DNA of 64,000 bases from Mesorhizobium sp. Root554 (lineage in GTDB: Bacteria; Pseudomonadota; Alphaproteobacteria; Rhizobiales; Rhizobiaceae): assembly GCF_001427025.1 (NCBI RefSeq), contig NZ_LMGA01000001.1, forward strand, positions 3,298,017-3,362,016, given 5' to 3'. Shown one piece after another: positions 24,575 to 34,905 of this stretch; position 1 is the first letter of the stretch, and each line of letters opens with the position of its first letter. Under the pieces are notes generated by a model, which saw nothing but the letters and a program-made list of their open reading frames with translations, was not told the DNA's origin and did no database searches. The translations under genes and the position numbers were made by a program.

Positions 24575-25725
24575 GAGCGCCCTTCGCCTTGACCGGCGCC
24601 CGGATTTTCGACGGCGATGATTGGCACGAAGGCGCTGCGCTGGTCATGCGCGACGGCCTGATCGAGGCCATCCTGCCGGAAGCGGCCGTGCAGCCGGACG
24701 TCGAACGCCTTGAGATCGGCGGGATCCTGGCGCCGGGTTTCGTCGATCTTCAGGTCAATGGCGGCGGCGGCGTCATGTTGAACGACCACCCGTCGGTTGA
24801 AGGCATCGGGACGATCTGCAGCGCGCACGCACCGTTCGGCACGACGTCGCTGCTGCCGACGCTGATCACCGATACGCCGGAGATCACGGCCAGCGCCGTC
24901 GCAGCCGGCGCTGAAGCTGCGCGACAGAAGGTGCCGGGCTTTCTTGGCCTGCATCTGGAGGGGCCGCACCTTTCGATCGGCCGCAAGGGCGCGCACGATC
25001 CCAAATTGATTCGACCGATGACCGCCGCCGATCAAGCCGCACTGATCGCGGCGCGGGAACAACTGCCGGTATTGCTCACCACCGTCGCGCCGGAATCCGC
25101 GACCGTCGAACAGGTTGCCGCATTGGCGCAGGCGGGAATCGTGGTCAGTCTCGGCCATTCGGACGTCAGCTACAAGACCGCTGTCATCTACGCAGCCGCC
25201 GGTTCATCGATGGTGACGCATCTGTTCAACGCCATGAGCCAGATCGGCAACCGCGAGCCGGGCCTTGCCGGCGCGGCGATTGACGATGGGCGTCTTTCGG
25301 CTGGCCTGATCGCGGATGGCATCCATGTCAATCTTTCCACGATAGAGATTGCCATGCGCGCCAAAATCGGTCCGGGCAAAATTTTCCTCGTCACCGACGC
25401 CATGGCCACCATCGGCACCGACATGACCTCGTTCACGCTTAACGGCCGCACCATCCACCGCAAGGACGGGCGCCTGACGCTGGCCGACGGCACGTTGGCT
25501 GGGGCCGACCTCGACATGATCTCCGCCGTGCGCTTCATCACACGGCTGCAGGGCAAGGATTTGACGGATGCCTTGCGCATGGCCTCGCTCTATCCAGCCG
25601 AAGCGGTGGGCCAGTCGCACCGGATCGGCCGGTTCGCGAACGGCACGGCGGCCGACGTCGTCGCCCTGTCGGACGATCTGGAGGTCAAGGGCGTCTGGAT
25701 CGGTGGTGAAAGGGTCGTCGGCTGA
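24571..25725 (+). CDS. nagA: N-acetylglucosamine-6-phosphate deacetylase
   Basis: 384-residue amidohydrolase producing glucosamine-6-phosphate and acetate. Family motifs: GFVDLQVNGGGGVMLND near 56-72, GLHLEGPHLS near 128-137 with the metal-binding Glu, SLGHSDVSYKTAV (metal His) near 191, HLFNAMSQIGNREPGLAGAAI near 212-232, and LVTDAMATIG with the catalytic Asp near 272. It is the last gene of the kinase-GntR-deaminase-nagA operon, joined by ATGA overlaps, and receives the product of MurQ as well as GlcNAc-6-phosphate. It faces rpe, whose stop is 29 bases away. Confidence 0.95.
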   Translation: MRAPFALTGARIFDGDDWHEGAALVMRDGLIEAILPEAAVQPDVERLEIGGILAPGFVDLQVNGGGGVMLNDHPSVEGIGTICSAHAPFGTTSLLPTLITDTPEITASAVAAGAEAARQKVPGFLGLHLEGPHLSIGRKGAHDPKLIRPMTAADQAALIAAREQLPVLLTTVAPESATVEQVAALAQAGIVVSLGHSDVSYKTAVIYAAAGSSMVTHLFNAMSQIGNREPGLAGAAIDDGRLSAGLIADGIHVNLSTIEIAMRAKIGPGKIFLVTDAMATIGTDMTSFTLNGRTIHRKDGRLTLADGTLAGADLDMISAVRFITRLQGKDLTDALRMASLYPAEAVGQSHRIGRFANGTAADVVALSDDLEVKGVWIGGERVVG

Positions 25726-25753
25726 AACCTTACGTTCCCAACAATGGAGGGCT

Positions 25754-26431
25754 CTAGACCGCTGCCCTGTCCGCCGCCGACCGGATAGCCTCGATGTTTT
25801 TCCGATAAGACTCGACGCTGTCGCCCTTGAAGATCGCCGCGCCTGCCACCAGCACGTCAGCTCCGGCTGCTGTCACCAGCGGCGCCGTCTCGGCCGTGAT
25901 GCCGCCATCGATCTCGATGCGGATCGGCCGCGCGCCGATCATCGCCTTCACCCGCTTCACCTTATCGACGATGGAGGGAATGAAGGCCTGGCCGCCGAAA
26001 CCGGGATTCACCGTCATGATCAGCACGAGATCGAGCCGGTCCAGCACATATTCGATTGCCGATTCAGGCGTCGCTGGATTGAGCGATACGCCGGCTTTCT
26101 TTCCGAGGTTCCTGATGCTCTGCAGCGAGCGGTCGAGATGCGGCCCGGCCTCGGCATGCACCGTCATGCCGTCGCAGCCGGCCTCGGCGAAGGCGGCCAG
26201 ATAAGGATCCGCCGGCGCGATCATCAGATGGCAGTCGAAGAACTTGTCGGTGCGGCTGCGGATCGCCTTGATGACCGGCGGGCCGAAGGTGATGTTCGGC
26301 ACGAAATGCCCGTCCATGACGTCGAGGTGGATCCAGTCGGCGCCCGCGACCGCGATTGCCTCGACCTCGTCTCCCAGCTTCGAGAAATCCGACGCCAGGA
26401 CGGATGGCGCAATCAGTGTCTTGCCGGTCAT
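25754..26431 (-). CDS. rpe: Ribulose-phosphate 3-epimerase
   Basis: 225 residues, the normal size, interconverting ribulose-5-phosphate and xylulose-5-phosphate in the pentose phosphate and Calvin pathways. The start is the ATG giving [16 protein letters not shown]; the longer frame adds 51 residues of intergenic sequence. Motifs: [18 protein letters not shown] near 35-52 with the catalytic Asp and metal His, DCHLMI near 67, [10 protein letters not shown] near 140, and IDGGIT with the second catalytic Asp near 174. Probably housekeeping and unrelated to the neighbouring nag genes, although its product pathway is central carbon metabolism. Confidence 0.95.
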   Translation of the reverse strand: MTGKTLIAPSVLASDFSKLGDEVEAIAVAGADWIHLDVMDGHFVPNITFGPPVIKAIRSRTDKFFDCHLMIAPADPYLAAFAEAGCDGMTVHAEAGPHLDRSLQSIRNLGKKAGVSLNPATPESAIEYVLDRLDLVLIMTVNPGFGGQAFIPSIVDKVKRVKAMIGARPIRIEIDGGITAETAPLVTAAGADVLVAGAAIFKGDSVESYRKNIEAIRSAADRAAV

Positions 26432-26495
26432 GCCGATGCCTCTTTCTACAGGCCTCCGGCCTAGCTGGAGGAACGCCGGTTGTCGACCGGAATTT

Positions 26496-26524
26496 CTTCG
26501 CCTCCCGGGAGAGGAGAGGCGAAG
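26496..26524 (-). terminator. Hairpin downstream of the DUF11 gene
   Basis: CTTCGCCTC (26496-26504) and GAGGCGAAG (26516-26524) form a perfect nine-base stem with an 11-base loop, 14 bases past the DUF11 stop and before rpe on the same strand. No run of T follows, so it may be a processing or pausing structure rather than a classical intrinsic terminator. Confidence 0.35.
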
Positions 26525-26537
26525 GTCCTGGGTTCGA

Positions 26538-29500
26538 CTATCTCTGGAAATTGTCGCTCCGGCCTGGGCGGCGGCGTATGTCACCGCCGCGCGGGATGAA
26601 AGGTTCGATCATGCGTGGCTCGAACTCGAAAATCGGCCGCCGCGGCTCGAAGCAGTCCGGATATTCGCCGATCATGCCGCGCGGGCAGTCCCGTTGCCTG
26701 AGCAGGATGCAGCGACCGCCCCGGGCGACGGTTCCTTCCGGGCATTCGAGCTGCCGGGCAGGCCGGCATGAGCCGCGGACCACTTCCATGCCGCGTGGGC
26801 AGACGCAGGATCCTCGTTTGGTGCGGATCTGCCCACGGATGTCGCATTCCAGCACCGGCTTCTTGGCCGACACGCAGCGCTTGCCATTGAACTCGCTGCC
26901 GCGCGGGCAGACGCAGTCACCGGCCTGGGTCCTGATCTGGCCCGGCAGCAGCTTGCATTGGCGCACAGGCGGCTTTTCCGGTGTCTTTTTTTCCGGCGTA
27001 CGGCAAGCGCCTTTCAGCAACTGCGTGCCGCGCGGACAGACGCATTCGCCTGCACCGGTGCGTATTTGGCCTTTCAGCAGCACGCATTGTTCGGGTTGCG
27101 GGTCGATAGGCTTAGGCCTTTCCGGCCTGGGCTGTTCAGGCTGCGGTTGATCGACAGGACCGCCGGAGCATTGTCCGTTGCGGAAGGTCGCGCCGGTCGG
27201 GCACGTGCAGGTGCCCGAAGGGCTCATCACGAATGTTGCCGGGCAGGCGTCGTCGCCCGGAGGCGTGCGTGGCGGTTCAGGTTTCTTGCTGTCCTTGACG
27301 ATGGTGAAGCCATGGCAGGCAGAGGCCTTGCCGCTGCCGTCCGCGCCGCGGCCGAGCACCACACCGCCGCGCACCGGCGTCTCCGGCGAGACGACGCCGA
27401 CACAATTCTGCGCCGGTATCCGGCCTTCCATCGCCGTCAGCGGGCCGGCATCCGGAATAACGACGGTGACGGAGTGCGAGTGGCTCTGGCCGGGATCGAG
27501 CGAGAGGTTGGCAATGCAGGAGAGCGGCAGCGTGGTCGGTTCGGCGTCGCAGCCGAAGGGAGGCGAGATGGATTTCACCGTTACGCCCTCCAGCCGGTCG
27601 GCGCCATTGATGCCGATGGCATCGCCGACCCGCATCGGCGCGGAGAAAGCGCTGTCGCCATCGTTGGCGATGGTGATGCGGAAGCTGCAGGGTTGGCCGA
27701 CGCGGCATTCGGCGTCGCCGGTCTTTTCGACGCGTATCGGCGCTTGCCGAACACCGCCGCCCTTGGCGCAGGCTTTGCCGATTGGGTAGACGATGTCGTC
27801 TCCCGGCGCTGGGCCTTGGGTGGCCCGCGCGCAGTTCTCGAATTCGGCGAGGCCTGCGACCGTGACGTCGAAATGACGGCTGGCCCCGGGTGTCAGCACC
27901 TCGCCGGGAATTTTGCACGACAGGTTGGCCGACGGCACACCGCCGCATGACCATTCTACGCCGTCCGGTGTGACGTTCTGGATCTGGACCGGATTGCCGG
28001 AGCCGATCAGGGTCGCGGCATCGTCCACGCGAATGGAGCCGGCAGGCGTGACCGTGCCGGCATTCACGACAGTAATTCGGCACGATACCGCCGCGCCGCC
28101 ATTCGCTGCGTTGTTGCACTGCTTGGTGATGCGCAGCGCCGGCTTTTCGCCGTTCGGGCGGCGGAAGCGCGCCGTGGCGCATGCCTTGTTGTTGGTGAGG
28201 TCGGTCTCGCCGCCAAGGGGTTTCACCTCGGCGCAGTTCTGCACGATGTCGCGCTGGTAGCCAGCCGGCATGATGGCCTTGACGCCGATCGATGTGGAAG
28301 CACCCGGAGGCAGTACAATGCCCGGGTGGTCGCAACGGAACTGGCTAGGCCCGTTGGGTCCGCAGGTCCAGGGCGGCGTCGGCCCGAAAGTCGAAGACGA
28401 AGGCGCGCCGGTGGGGTAGGAATCGGCCACCGTTAGCGGTCCGCTATAGGTTGTCGAGCCGTTGTTGATGACGTCGATGAGGAAGGTGCAAACGCCTTCC
28501 GCCGTGCAGACAGGACTGCGGGCGCGCTTCTTCAGGATCAGGTCGGCCTTCTTCTCCGGTGGCGGGCGGCAGCTCTTGTCGCGGTCGCCGCGCTGGCAAA
28601 GCGGAATACGGGCGCAGGCGCGGTCGTTTTCCGTGCGGCCGAAATAGGTCTTGTTGCTGCCCCGATAGTCGAAGCGCGCGCAGTTGGCGAAAGTGCGTCC
28701 CTGCCAGCCGGCTGCCGGCTTGAAGCTCAGGCTGAGATCGACGGACTGGCCCGGATTGAGCGTCGTTTCCGGATGCGTGCAACTCATCGGGCTTGTCGCG
28801 GGCGCACAGGTCCACGGCGGATTCGGTCCGGCATCGATCGTCGAGCCGGCCGGCAGGGTCACCTCGTCGAGCACGATCGGCCCATGATAGGGCGCCTCGC
28901 CGACATTCGTGACAGTGATCGTGAAGGCGCAGCCGCCGGCGATCGTGCAGCGCCTCACATCGGCGCGCTTTTCTATCTTCAGGTCCGGTTCACGCTGGCG
29001 GCAGTCCACCTGCCGGTCGCGTCCCGGTTCGCCTTGCGTCGGCACGGCATGCGTCTGTGGCCGCTTTGTCTCGGGGCGCCGCGGGTCGGGCCCCTTGTGG
29101 CCGGGTTCGCAAAACGGCAGGTCGATGCCGGGTGGTATGTAATGCGGGTAGAAGGGCAGGAAGCCTTCCAGCGTTTCGTCATAGACGTCGCCGCTGCCCT
29201 GGCACGGGCGCCAGACCTCGACGTCGCCAACCTGGCCTTCCATCTGTGGGTCTTCGAAATAACCGTCGAAATCGACGAACCATGAGGCGAAGGGCGGTTC
29301 GTTGGCAGGGCGGACATTCTCGGTTCCGGTGATCTGGACGCCATGCACCGCCAGCGGCCCGCCTGCCGCGAGCCGTTCTGCGTAGGCCGGATTGTCGCGC
29401 AGCTTGTCGCCGGTTGCCAACAGCGTGGCGGCGCAGGCATTGGTGTCGAGATTACCGTCGCGGTCATAGCCATATTGCAGGTCGAGCCCGCCGGCGGCCT

Positions 29501-31004
29501 GTCGGTGGCCTTCCGGAAAACCGATGGCGTAGCTCTGCGGGCTTTCGACCCAGGCGCTTTCGGTGGCCGGATCGTCCGGCGTTTCGCGGACATAGCGCTG
29601 CACCTCCCCCTTCCCGGAATCGGCGAACTGGCTGTAGTCGTAGCGGTTCTCGAGAGGGCCGCGCTGCGCCAGATAGAGCGCGCCGTCGCTGCCGAAGGCG
29701 ATGTCGGTGACGGCCTGGTCGCGCTCAGCCTTCACCGTGAGTTCACGGCGCGGATCGGTGCCGAAGCCGCCGTTCTCGGTGATGCCGACCGACCAGATTT
29801 CGGCCTCTTCGCCGACGGAATAATAGAGCCGGCCGGAACGGTAGGCGACGGCCCACACACGCCGCTGGTCCTGTGTATAGCCCCAGCTTTCCGGGTCCTC
29901 GCTGTCGAAGACGGGATTGCGAATATCCATCACAGCGCCGTCGTCGGCGACGGCCTCGAGGTCTTCCCCCTGCCGTCCGGCGACGCCATGATCGAATGTG
30001 TCGAGGAGATTGCCGTCGGCGCCGATGCGGTGGATCAGGCCATTGTCGAGGTCGGATGCGAAGAACTGGCGATGTTTTCCGTCGAACGTGACATCGCCGA
30101 TGCCCGGTCCGCTGTTGCCGTCGATGTCGGCGAGTTTGCTGACCGTACCGCTGATGCCGTCGATCTTCCAGATTGTGCCAGGGCCGCCGCCATTCTCCTC
30201 GCCGAACTGTCCGTCCATGAAGACGGCGTCCGCCGCGCCGCGCCGCTGCCGCTCTGGCCGGCCGTCTCCGTCGGCGTCCGGGGTGACGATGCGCAAACCG
30301 TGCAGCGACGTAGCACCGGCGTAGAGATTGGGAACGTCTGACGGCAGGCCGTCGCGCATGCCGTCGTCATAAGTGAGGCCGAACACTTGCCCGATCTGTC
30401 CGGCTGTAACCTCAAAGGGCGGTGGCGTGCTGACGAGTTGGCCTGACGCCGGACCGCCGAGACTGGATGGGTCGAAGACGCGCAATGTCGCAAGGCCGGT
30501 GTCGATGAATGTCTCGTCGACGGGATCGACGCCGGGCGGCAGGCCGTTTTCGATGCCGGGAATGGTCGTCCCGGCAAAGCCGGTCACAGCCATGGAGCCG
30601 GGGTAGATGATCTGTGTCTGCGCGTCCTGCGCTTGAGCGGGCGAGAACCAGAGGCCGGCCGTCAGAGCCGCCAAGCCTGCGGCAAACCGGAAGCTCTGGC
30701 GAATGCGCGCCAGGCGGGCTGGGAGGTGTGGGATCGGGCGTTCGCCGTCACAAGGCACGGGACATCTTCCGTTGTCTGTGGGATCAACTGCCGGGATGGA
30801 CGCACCGCAGGAAACCAGCCGCGCTGTTCCGGCACTCTCTCCCGTATTCAAACCGCAAATGTCCCTCGGCCTCACGATACGCCGGGCGTTGGAGCCGGTC
30901 AACGGAACCAGCGGAAAGCCGAACGCGTCGTGATTGTCGCCAAGGTTGTGCCATGTGGCCCAAGGCCGTTTGGTGAGCTGTCCGCGTTCCATCGTCCTGT
31001 TCAT
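26538..31004 (-). CDS. Very large secreted protein with DUF11-type modules and cysteine-rich C-terminal repeats
   Basis: 1,488 codons. A Sec-type hydrophobic core ([14 protein letters not shown], then PAQA before QDAQTQ) lies near residues 107-125. Residues 130-620 look like a beta-propeller-type domain with [29 protein letters not shown] and [14 protein letters not shown] strands. Four DUF11-like adhesion modules begin near 675, 825, 958 and 1090, each with two to four cysteines and the 'TxxNxG' pattern ([56 protein letters not shown]). From 1250 a cysteine-rich tail repeats GQIRT-x5-CVCPRG three times with two divergent copies. The ATG at 31004 has an excellent SD (GGGAGGAG, six bases away), but that places the signal core 100 residues in; a GTG at 30758 (RCPVPCDG region) would give a normal signal peptide. 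Probably extracellular or outer-surface; function unknown. Confidence 0.78.
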   Translation of the reverse strand: MNRTMERGQLTKRPWATWHNLGDNHDAFGFPLVPLTGSNARRIVRPRDICGLNTGESAGTARLVSCGASIPAVDPTDNGRCPVPCDGERPIPHLPARLARIRQSFRFAAGLAALTAGLWFSPAQAQDAQTQIIYPGSMAVTGFAGTTIPGIENGLPPGVDPVDETFIDTGLATLRVFDPSSLGGPASGQLVSTPPPFEVTAGQIGQVFGLTYDDGMRDGLPSDVPNLYAGATSLHGLRIVTPDADGDGRPERQRRGAADAVFMDGQFGEENGGGPGTIWKIDGISGTVSKLADIDGNSGPGIGDVTFDGKHRQFFASDLDNGLIHRIGADGNLLDTFDHGVAGRQGEDLEAVADDGAVMDIRNPVFDSEDPESWGYTQDQRRVWAVAYRSGRLYYSVGEEAEIWSVGITENGGFGTDPRRELTVKAERDQAVTDIAFGSDGALYLAQRGPLENRYDYSQFADSGKGEVQRYVRETPDDPATESAWVESPQSYAIGFPEGHRQAAGGLDLQYGYDRDGNLDTNACAATLLATGDKLRDNPAYAERLAAGGPLAVHGVQITGTENVRPANEPPFASWFVDFDGYFEDPQMEGQVGDVEVWRPCQGSGDVYDETLEGFLPFYPHYIPPGIDLPFCEPGHKGPDPRRPETKRPQTHAVPTQGEPGRDRQVDCRQREPDLKIEKRADVRRCTIAGGCAFTITVTNVGEAPYHGPIVLDEVTLPAGSTIDAGPNPPWTCAPATSPMSCTHPETTLNPGQSVDLSLSFKPAAGWQGRTFANCARFDYRGSNKTYFGRTENDRACARIPLCQRGDRDKSCRPPPEKKADLILKKRARSPVCTAEGVCTFLIDVINNGSTTYSGPLTVADSYPTGAPSSSTFGPTPPWTCGPNGPSQFRCDHPGIVLPPGASTSIGVKAIMPAGYQRDIVQNCAEVKPLGGETDLTNNKACATARFRRPNGEKPALRITKQCNNAANGGAAVSCRITVVNAGTVTPAGSIRVDDAATLIGSGNPVQIQNVTPDGVEWSCGGVPSANLSCKIPGEVLTPGASRHFDVTVAGLAEFENCARATQGPAPGDDIVYPIGKACAKGGGVRQAPIRVEKTGDAECRVGQPCSFRITIANDGDSAFSAPMRVGDAIGINGADRLEGVTVKSISPPFGCDAEPTTLPLSCIANLSLDPGQSHSHSVTVVIPDAGPLTAMEGRIPAQNCVGVVSPETPVRGGVVLGRGADGSGKASACHGFTIVKDSKKPEPPRTPPGDDACPATFVMSPSGTCTCPTGATFRNGQCSGGPVDQPQPEQPRPERPKPIDPQPEQCVLLKGQIRTGAGECVCPRGTQLLKGACRTPEKKTPEKPPVRQCKLLPGQIRTQAGDCVCPRGSEFNGKRCVSAKKPVLECDIRGQIRTKRGSCVCPRGMEVVRGSCRPARQLECPEGTVARGGRCILLRQRDCPRGMIGEYPDCFEPRRPIFEFEPRMIEPFIPRGGDIRRRPGRSDNFQR

Positions 31005-31104
31005 GTCCCGCTCCTCCCGCTGAAACGCCTGATGGCTTCAGACAGTCAGTCGTGGCGGGTGGATGGAAGGTTCACGGAAATATATTCGGGGCCGAACCTT
31101 CGGA

Positions 31105-32085
31105 TCAGTAACCGGCTTCGCGGTTGACGAGGTGCTGCAACGGCTCGCCGCGTTCGAAGGCGGCCATCTGGCGCAGCATGATCGGCGCCAGATGCGAAGG
31201 ATCCGAGGTTGCCGCCGCGTGCGGCGTCACGAACACTTTCGGATGGCTCCACAGCGGGCTGGTTTTGGGCAGCGGTTCGACCTCGAAGACATCGAGGCTG
31301 GCTTCCTTCAACGTGCCGTCATCCAGCGCCCGCAAGATGTCGGCATCCTTCTGCAGCCGGCCGCGGCCGGCGTTGATCAGCACCGCGCCGCCAAGGCCGT
31401 TACGCCTGCGCAACTGCTTGAGCAGGCCGTAATTGACGATGCCTTGCGTCGCCGAGGTCAACGGTAGGAGGACGACAAGAATATCGGTGGCATTGAGGAA
31501 GGGGAAAAGTCCAGCCTCGCCTGCGAACGTCGAGACGCCCGGCAGCGGGCGGTCAGTGCGCGACCAGCCATTCACGGTGAAGCCGAGCGGAAGCAAGGCC
31601 GATGCACAGGCCCGCCCAAGCGTTCCCAGTCCCATGATGCCGACCGAAATATCCTGCGCCGACCGCTGGGGCGGTTCATGCCAGGTCTTCTTCGGCTGCT
31701 GCGCCCTGTAGAGCATGCCCTGGCGGTGGTGGTCGAGAACGCGCCAAACCACATATTCCGCCATGTGTTGGCTCAAATTGTCGGCGACGATCTTGACGAT
31801 GGGTACGTCCGGCACAGTCGGATCGGCGAAGATGTGGTCGACGCCCGCGCCGATCGAGAAGATGACGCGCAGATTGGGCAGTGACGAGAGCACGTTCGGC
31901 CGCTGCTTCCACACCACGGCATAGTGAATGGAGGGATCGGCTGGTCCGTCCGGTTCCGTCACCACCTCGCGCTCGGCCGACAGCAGATCATGCCAGCGCT
32001 GCGGATGGAAACCGGTGACCGACAAAAGCACGCGGCCGCGCTCAATTGGTGGCCGGCTATCTTCCGAGCTGTCCGCGGCTGGCAT
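31105..32085 (-). CDS. D-isomer 2-hydroxyacid dehydrogenase (glyoxylate/hydroxypyruvate reductase A-like)
   Basis: 326 residues from the ATG at 32085, chosen because AGGAGGAG lies about nine bases upstream; a seven-codon-longer start has none. NAD-binding motif VGIMGLGTLGRACASALLPLG is near the middle, and the catalytic Arg, Glu and His are seen in INAGRGRL, DVFEVEPLP and VTPHAAATSDP, the GhrA pattern. Expected reaction: NAD(P)H-dependent reduction of glyoxylate or hydroxypyruvate. It begins 28 bases after yejF in the same direction, so it may be cotranscribed with the Yej importer, though no functional link is obvious. Confidence 0.88.
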   Translation of the reverse strand: MPAADSSEDSRPPIERGRVLLSVTGFHPQRWHDLLSAEREVVTEPDGPADPSIHYAVVWKQRPNVLSSLPNLRVIFSIGAGVDHIFADPTVPDVPIVKIVADNLSQHMAEYVVWRVLDHHRQGMLYRAQQPKKTWHEPPQRSAQDISVGIMGLGTLGRACASALLPLGFTVNGWSRTDRPLPGVSTFAGEAGLFPFLNATDILVVLLPLTSATQGIVNYGLLKQLRRRNGLGGAVLINAGRGRLQKDADILRALDDGTLKEASLDVFEVEPLPKTSPLWSHPKVFVTPHAAATSDPSHLAPIMLRQMAAFERGEPLQHLVNREAGY

Positions 32086-32113
32086 GTGCCTGGTCTCCTC
32101 CTGCATCGGAATG

Positions 32114-33745
32114 CTACTGGCTGACCACGTCTACAGGCGCGGTTTCGATGCGGAACGCAGCCGAGATCAGCGCCCTTGTATAGTCGGTTTGCGGATTGCC
32201 AAAAATATCCTCGGAGGCTCCCGCCTCGACGATCTTGCCATTGCGCATGACGATGACATGGTTGGCCAGCGCGCGCACCACCTTCAAATCGTGGCTGATG
32301 AACAGGTAGGCGAGGTTGTGTTTGGCCTGCAAATTGCGCAGCAGGTCGACCACTTGCGCCTGAACGCTCATGTCAAGGGCCGAGGTCGGTTCGTCCAGCA
32401 TGACGAAGCGCGGATTGAGCACCATTGCCCGTGCGATGGCGACGCGCTGGCGTTGCCCGCCGGAAAACTCATGCGGGTAACGGAAACGCGTTGCCGGATC
32501 GAGGCCTACCTCATTGAGCACATCGACGACGCGGTGGTCTCGTGCCTGTGCCGACAGTTTCGGCTCGTGGATTTTCAGGCCTTCCTCGATGATCTCGGCC
32601 ACCGACATGCGCGGGCTGAGCGAACCATAAGGGTCCTGGAAAACGATCTGCAGTTCACGCCGCAATGGCCGCATGGCGTTGAAGGACAGTTCGTTGATGT
32701 CGCGGCCGTTAAAGCGGATTTCGCCCTCTGACGAAATCATCCGCGACAGCGCCAGGCCGAGCGTCGTTTTGCCGGAACCGGATTCGCCGACGACGCCGAC
32801 TGTCTGGCCGGCGCGCACGGTGATGTCGATGCCGTCCACGGCCTTCACATGATCGACAGTGCGGCGGAAGAAGCCCTGTTTGATCGGGAACCAGACCTTG
32901 ATGTCCTCGCCCGTCATCACCGGCTTCGCCGTCTCGTCGGCTGTCGGTGGTTTGCCTTTCGGCTCGGCGGCCAGCAGATGGCGGGTGTATTCATGCTGCG
33001 GGTTGGCGAAGATTTCCTTGGTGATGCCGGTTTCGACGATCTTGCCCTTGGTCATGACGCAGACGCGATCGGCGATCTTGCGCACGATGCCCAGGTCGTG
33101 AGTGATGAACAGCATCGACATGCCGTTTTTCTTCTTGAGATTGGCCAGCAGCTCGAGAATCTGCGCCTGCACGGTGACGTCGAGCGCCGTCGTCGGCTCG
33201 TCGGCGATCAGCAGTTCCGGCTCGTTGGCGAGCGCCATGGCGATCATCACGCGCTGGCGCTGGCCGCCGGAAAGCTGATGCGGGTAAGCTGAAAGCCTTT
33301 TTTCCGGGTCGCGGATGCCGACCTCGTTGAGAAGCTCCAGCGTGCGCGCCTTCGCTTGCCGGTCGCCCATGCCGCGATGCAGTTTCAGCACCTCGACGAC
33401 CTGCTGCTCGATTGTATGCAACGGGTTCAGCGAGGTCATCGGCTCCTGGAAGATCATGGTGATCTTGTTGCCGCGGACCTTGCGCAGTTCCTTTTCATTC
33501 AGGGAAAGAAGGTCCTTGCCGTCGAAGACGATCCTGCCGGACGGATGGCTGGCGGTTGGGTAGGGCAAAAGCTTCAGCACCGAAAGCGCCGAAACCGATT
33601 TCCCCGAACCGGATTCGCCCACCAGCGCCAGCGTTTCTCCCTTGGCGATGTCGAAGGATATCCGGTCGACCGCAAGCGAAGCCTTGCCGCCTTGTTCGAA
33701 GGCGACGGACAGGTCCTGGACAGAGAGGAGGGGAGCTTCGCTCAC
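32114..33745 (-). CDS. yejF: Peptide ABC transporter ATP-binding protein YejF (two ATPase domains)
   Basis: 543 residues from a GTG overlapping the yejE stop (GTGA). It contains two complete ABC cassettes: Walker [14 protein letters not shown] near 39-51 and [13 protein letters not shown] in the second half; [14 protein letters not shown] and [14 protein letters not shown] signatures; Walker [13 protein letters not shown] and [12 protein letters not shown]. The Opp/Dpp-type C-terminal motif [11 protein letters not shown] follows the first cassette. The single fused ATPase is characteristic of YejF, which powers uptake of microcin C-like and other peptides. The open frame continues upstream to 34429 only as a shadow of yejE. 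Confidence 0.95.
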   Translation of the reverse strand: MSEAPLLSVQDLSVAFEQGGKASLAVDRISFDIAKGETLALVGESGSGKSVSALSVLKLLPYPTASHPSGRIVFDGKDLLSLNEKELRKVRGNKITMIFQEPMTSLNPLHTIEQQVVEVLKLHRGMGDRQAKARTLELLNEVGIRDPEKRLSAYPHQLSGGQRQRVMIAMALANEPELLIADEPTTALDVTVQAQILELLANLKKKNGMSMLFITHDLGIVRKIADRVCVMTKGKIVETGITKEIFANPQHEYTRHLLAAEPKGKPPTADETAKPVMTGEDIKVWFPIKQGFFRRTVDHVKAVDGIDITVRAGQTVGVVGESGSGKTTLGLALSRMISSEGEIRFNGRDINELSFNAMRPLRRELQIVFQDPYGSLSPRMSVAEIIEEGLKIHEPKLSAQARDHRVVDVLNEVGLDPATRFRYPHEFSGGQRQRVAIARAMVLNPRFVMLDEPTSALDMSVQAQVVDLLRNLQAKHNLAYLFISHDLKVVRALANHVIVMRNGKIVEAGASEDIFGNPQTDYTRALISAAFRIETAPVDVVSQ

Positions 33746-34905
33746 TTGAACGTTTTCCTTGGATCGAAAGCGTCGCGCGTCGCTTCGCCGACGAAGATCA
33801 GCAGCGACAGCATGAGCGAGATGACGAGGAAGCCGGAGAAGCCGAGCCACGGCGCGTTGAGGTTGCGCTGGCCCTGCTTCAGCAATTCGCCCAGCGAGGC
33901 GGACCCTGGTGGCAGGCCGTAGCCGAGGAAGTCGAGCGAGGTCAGCGTCGAGATCGAGCCGTTGAGGATGAATGGCAGGAAGGTCAGCGTCGCCACCATG
34001 GCGTTCGGCAGGAGATGCCGGAAGATGATGGTGCGGTTGGGCACGCCGAGCGCCCGCGCCGCGTTGACATATTCGAAGTTGCGGGCGCGCAGGAATTCGG
34101 CCCGCACGACGCCAACGAAGGCGACCCAGGAAAACAGCAGCATCAGCCCCAACAATATCCAGAAACCGGGCGGCAGGATCGCGGCGACGATGAGCAGCAG
34201 GTAGAGCACCGGGATCGCCGACCAGATCTCGATGAAGCGCTGGAAGATCAAATCGGTCCAGCCGCCGAAATAGCCCTGGATCGCGCCGGCGGACACGCCG
34301 ATCAGGGCAGAACCTGCCGTCAGGATCAGGCCGAACAGCACCGAGATGCGGAAACCGTAGATGACGCGCGCCAAGACGTCGCGCGCCTGGTCGTCGGTGC
34401 CGAGCCAGTTCCAGTTGCCGACCACGCATTCAGGGTCGGCGGCCTTCTGCGGATACTGGGCGCAGCGCTTGTCCTTGTCATAGAGCCAGGAGGGCTTTGC
34501 CGGCGCCGCTTCGGGAACGGCGTTGTTGACCGTCCGGTAGGAATAGCGGATCGGCGGCCAGATCATCCAGCCATTGGCCTCGATCTCGTCGCGGATCACC
34601 GGATCGCGGTAGTCCGCGACAGCGTAGAAGCCGCCGAATTTTTCTTCCGGATAGGCGACCAGAACCGGAAACAGGATTTCGCCCTTGTAATAGGCGAGGA
34701 TCGGCTTGTCGTTGGCAATGAACTCCGAGAACAGCGTCAGCACGAACAGGATGAGGAAAATCCACAGCGACCAGTAGCCTCGCCGGTTGGCCTTGAAATT
34801 GGCCCAGCGGCGCTGGTTGAGCGGCGAAAGCCAGGCCCTTTTCGTTTCGCGGCCGATTTCCTCGCGCTCCGTCTCGACCGCCGCTTTCATCTGGATGTCC
34901 GACAT
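33742..34905 (-). CDS. yejE: Peptide ABC transporter permease YejE
   Basis: 387-residue inner-membrane permease (a GTG one codon earlier is possible). It starts at an ATG overlapping the yejB stop (TGATG). The N-terminal cytoplasmic segment LSPLNQRRWANFKANRRGYWSLW and first helix match the OppC_N region; a long periplasmic insertion (about residues 65-165, rich in Trp/Tyr/Asp) precedes the binding-protein-dependent transport domain with EAA-type loop NAARALGVPNRTIIFRHLLPNA. Forms the channel with YejB. Confidence 0.94.
   Translation of the reverse strand: MSDIQMKAAVETEREEIGRETKRAWLSPLNQRRWANFKANRRGYWSLWIFLILFVLTLFSEFIANDKPILAYYKGEILFPVLVAYPEEKFGGFYAVADYRDPVIRDEIEANGWMIWPPIRYSYRTVNNAVPEAAPAKPSWLYDKDKRCAQYPQKAADPECVVGNWNWLGTDDQARDVLARVIYGFRISVLFGLILTAGSALIGVSAGAIQGYFGGWTDLIFQRFIEIWSAIPVLYLLLIVAAILPPGFWILLGLMLLFSWVAFVGVVRAEFLRARNFEYVNAARALGVPNRTIIFRHLLPNAMVATLTFLPFILNGSISTLTSLDFLGYGLPPGSASLGELLKQGQRNLNAPWLGFSGFLVISLMLSLLIFVGEATRDAFDPRKTFK

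Noticed and set aside
32114-34429. Extended YejF start giving 771 residues
   Set aside because: The first 228 codons are a frame-shifted shadow of yejE; the GTG overlapping the yejE stop gives the normal YejF N-terminus.
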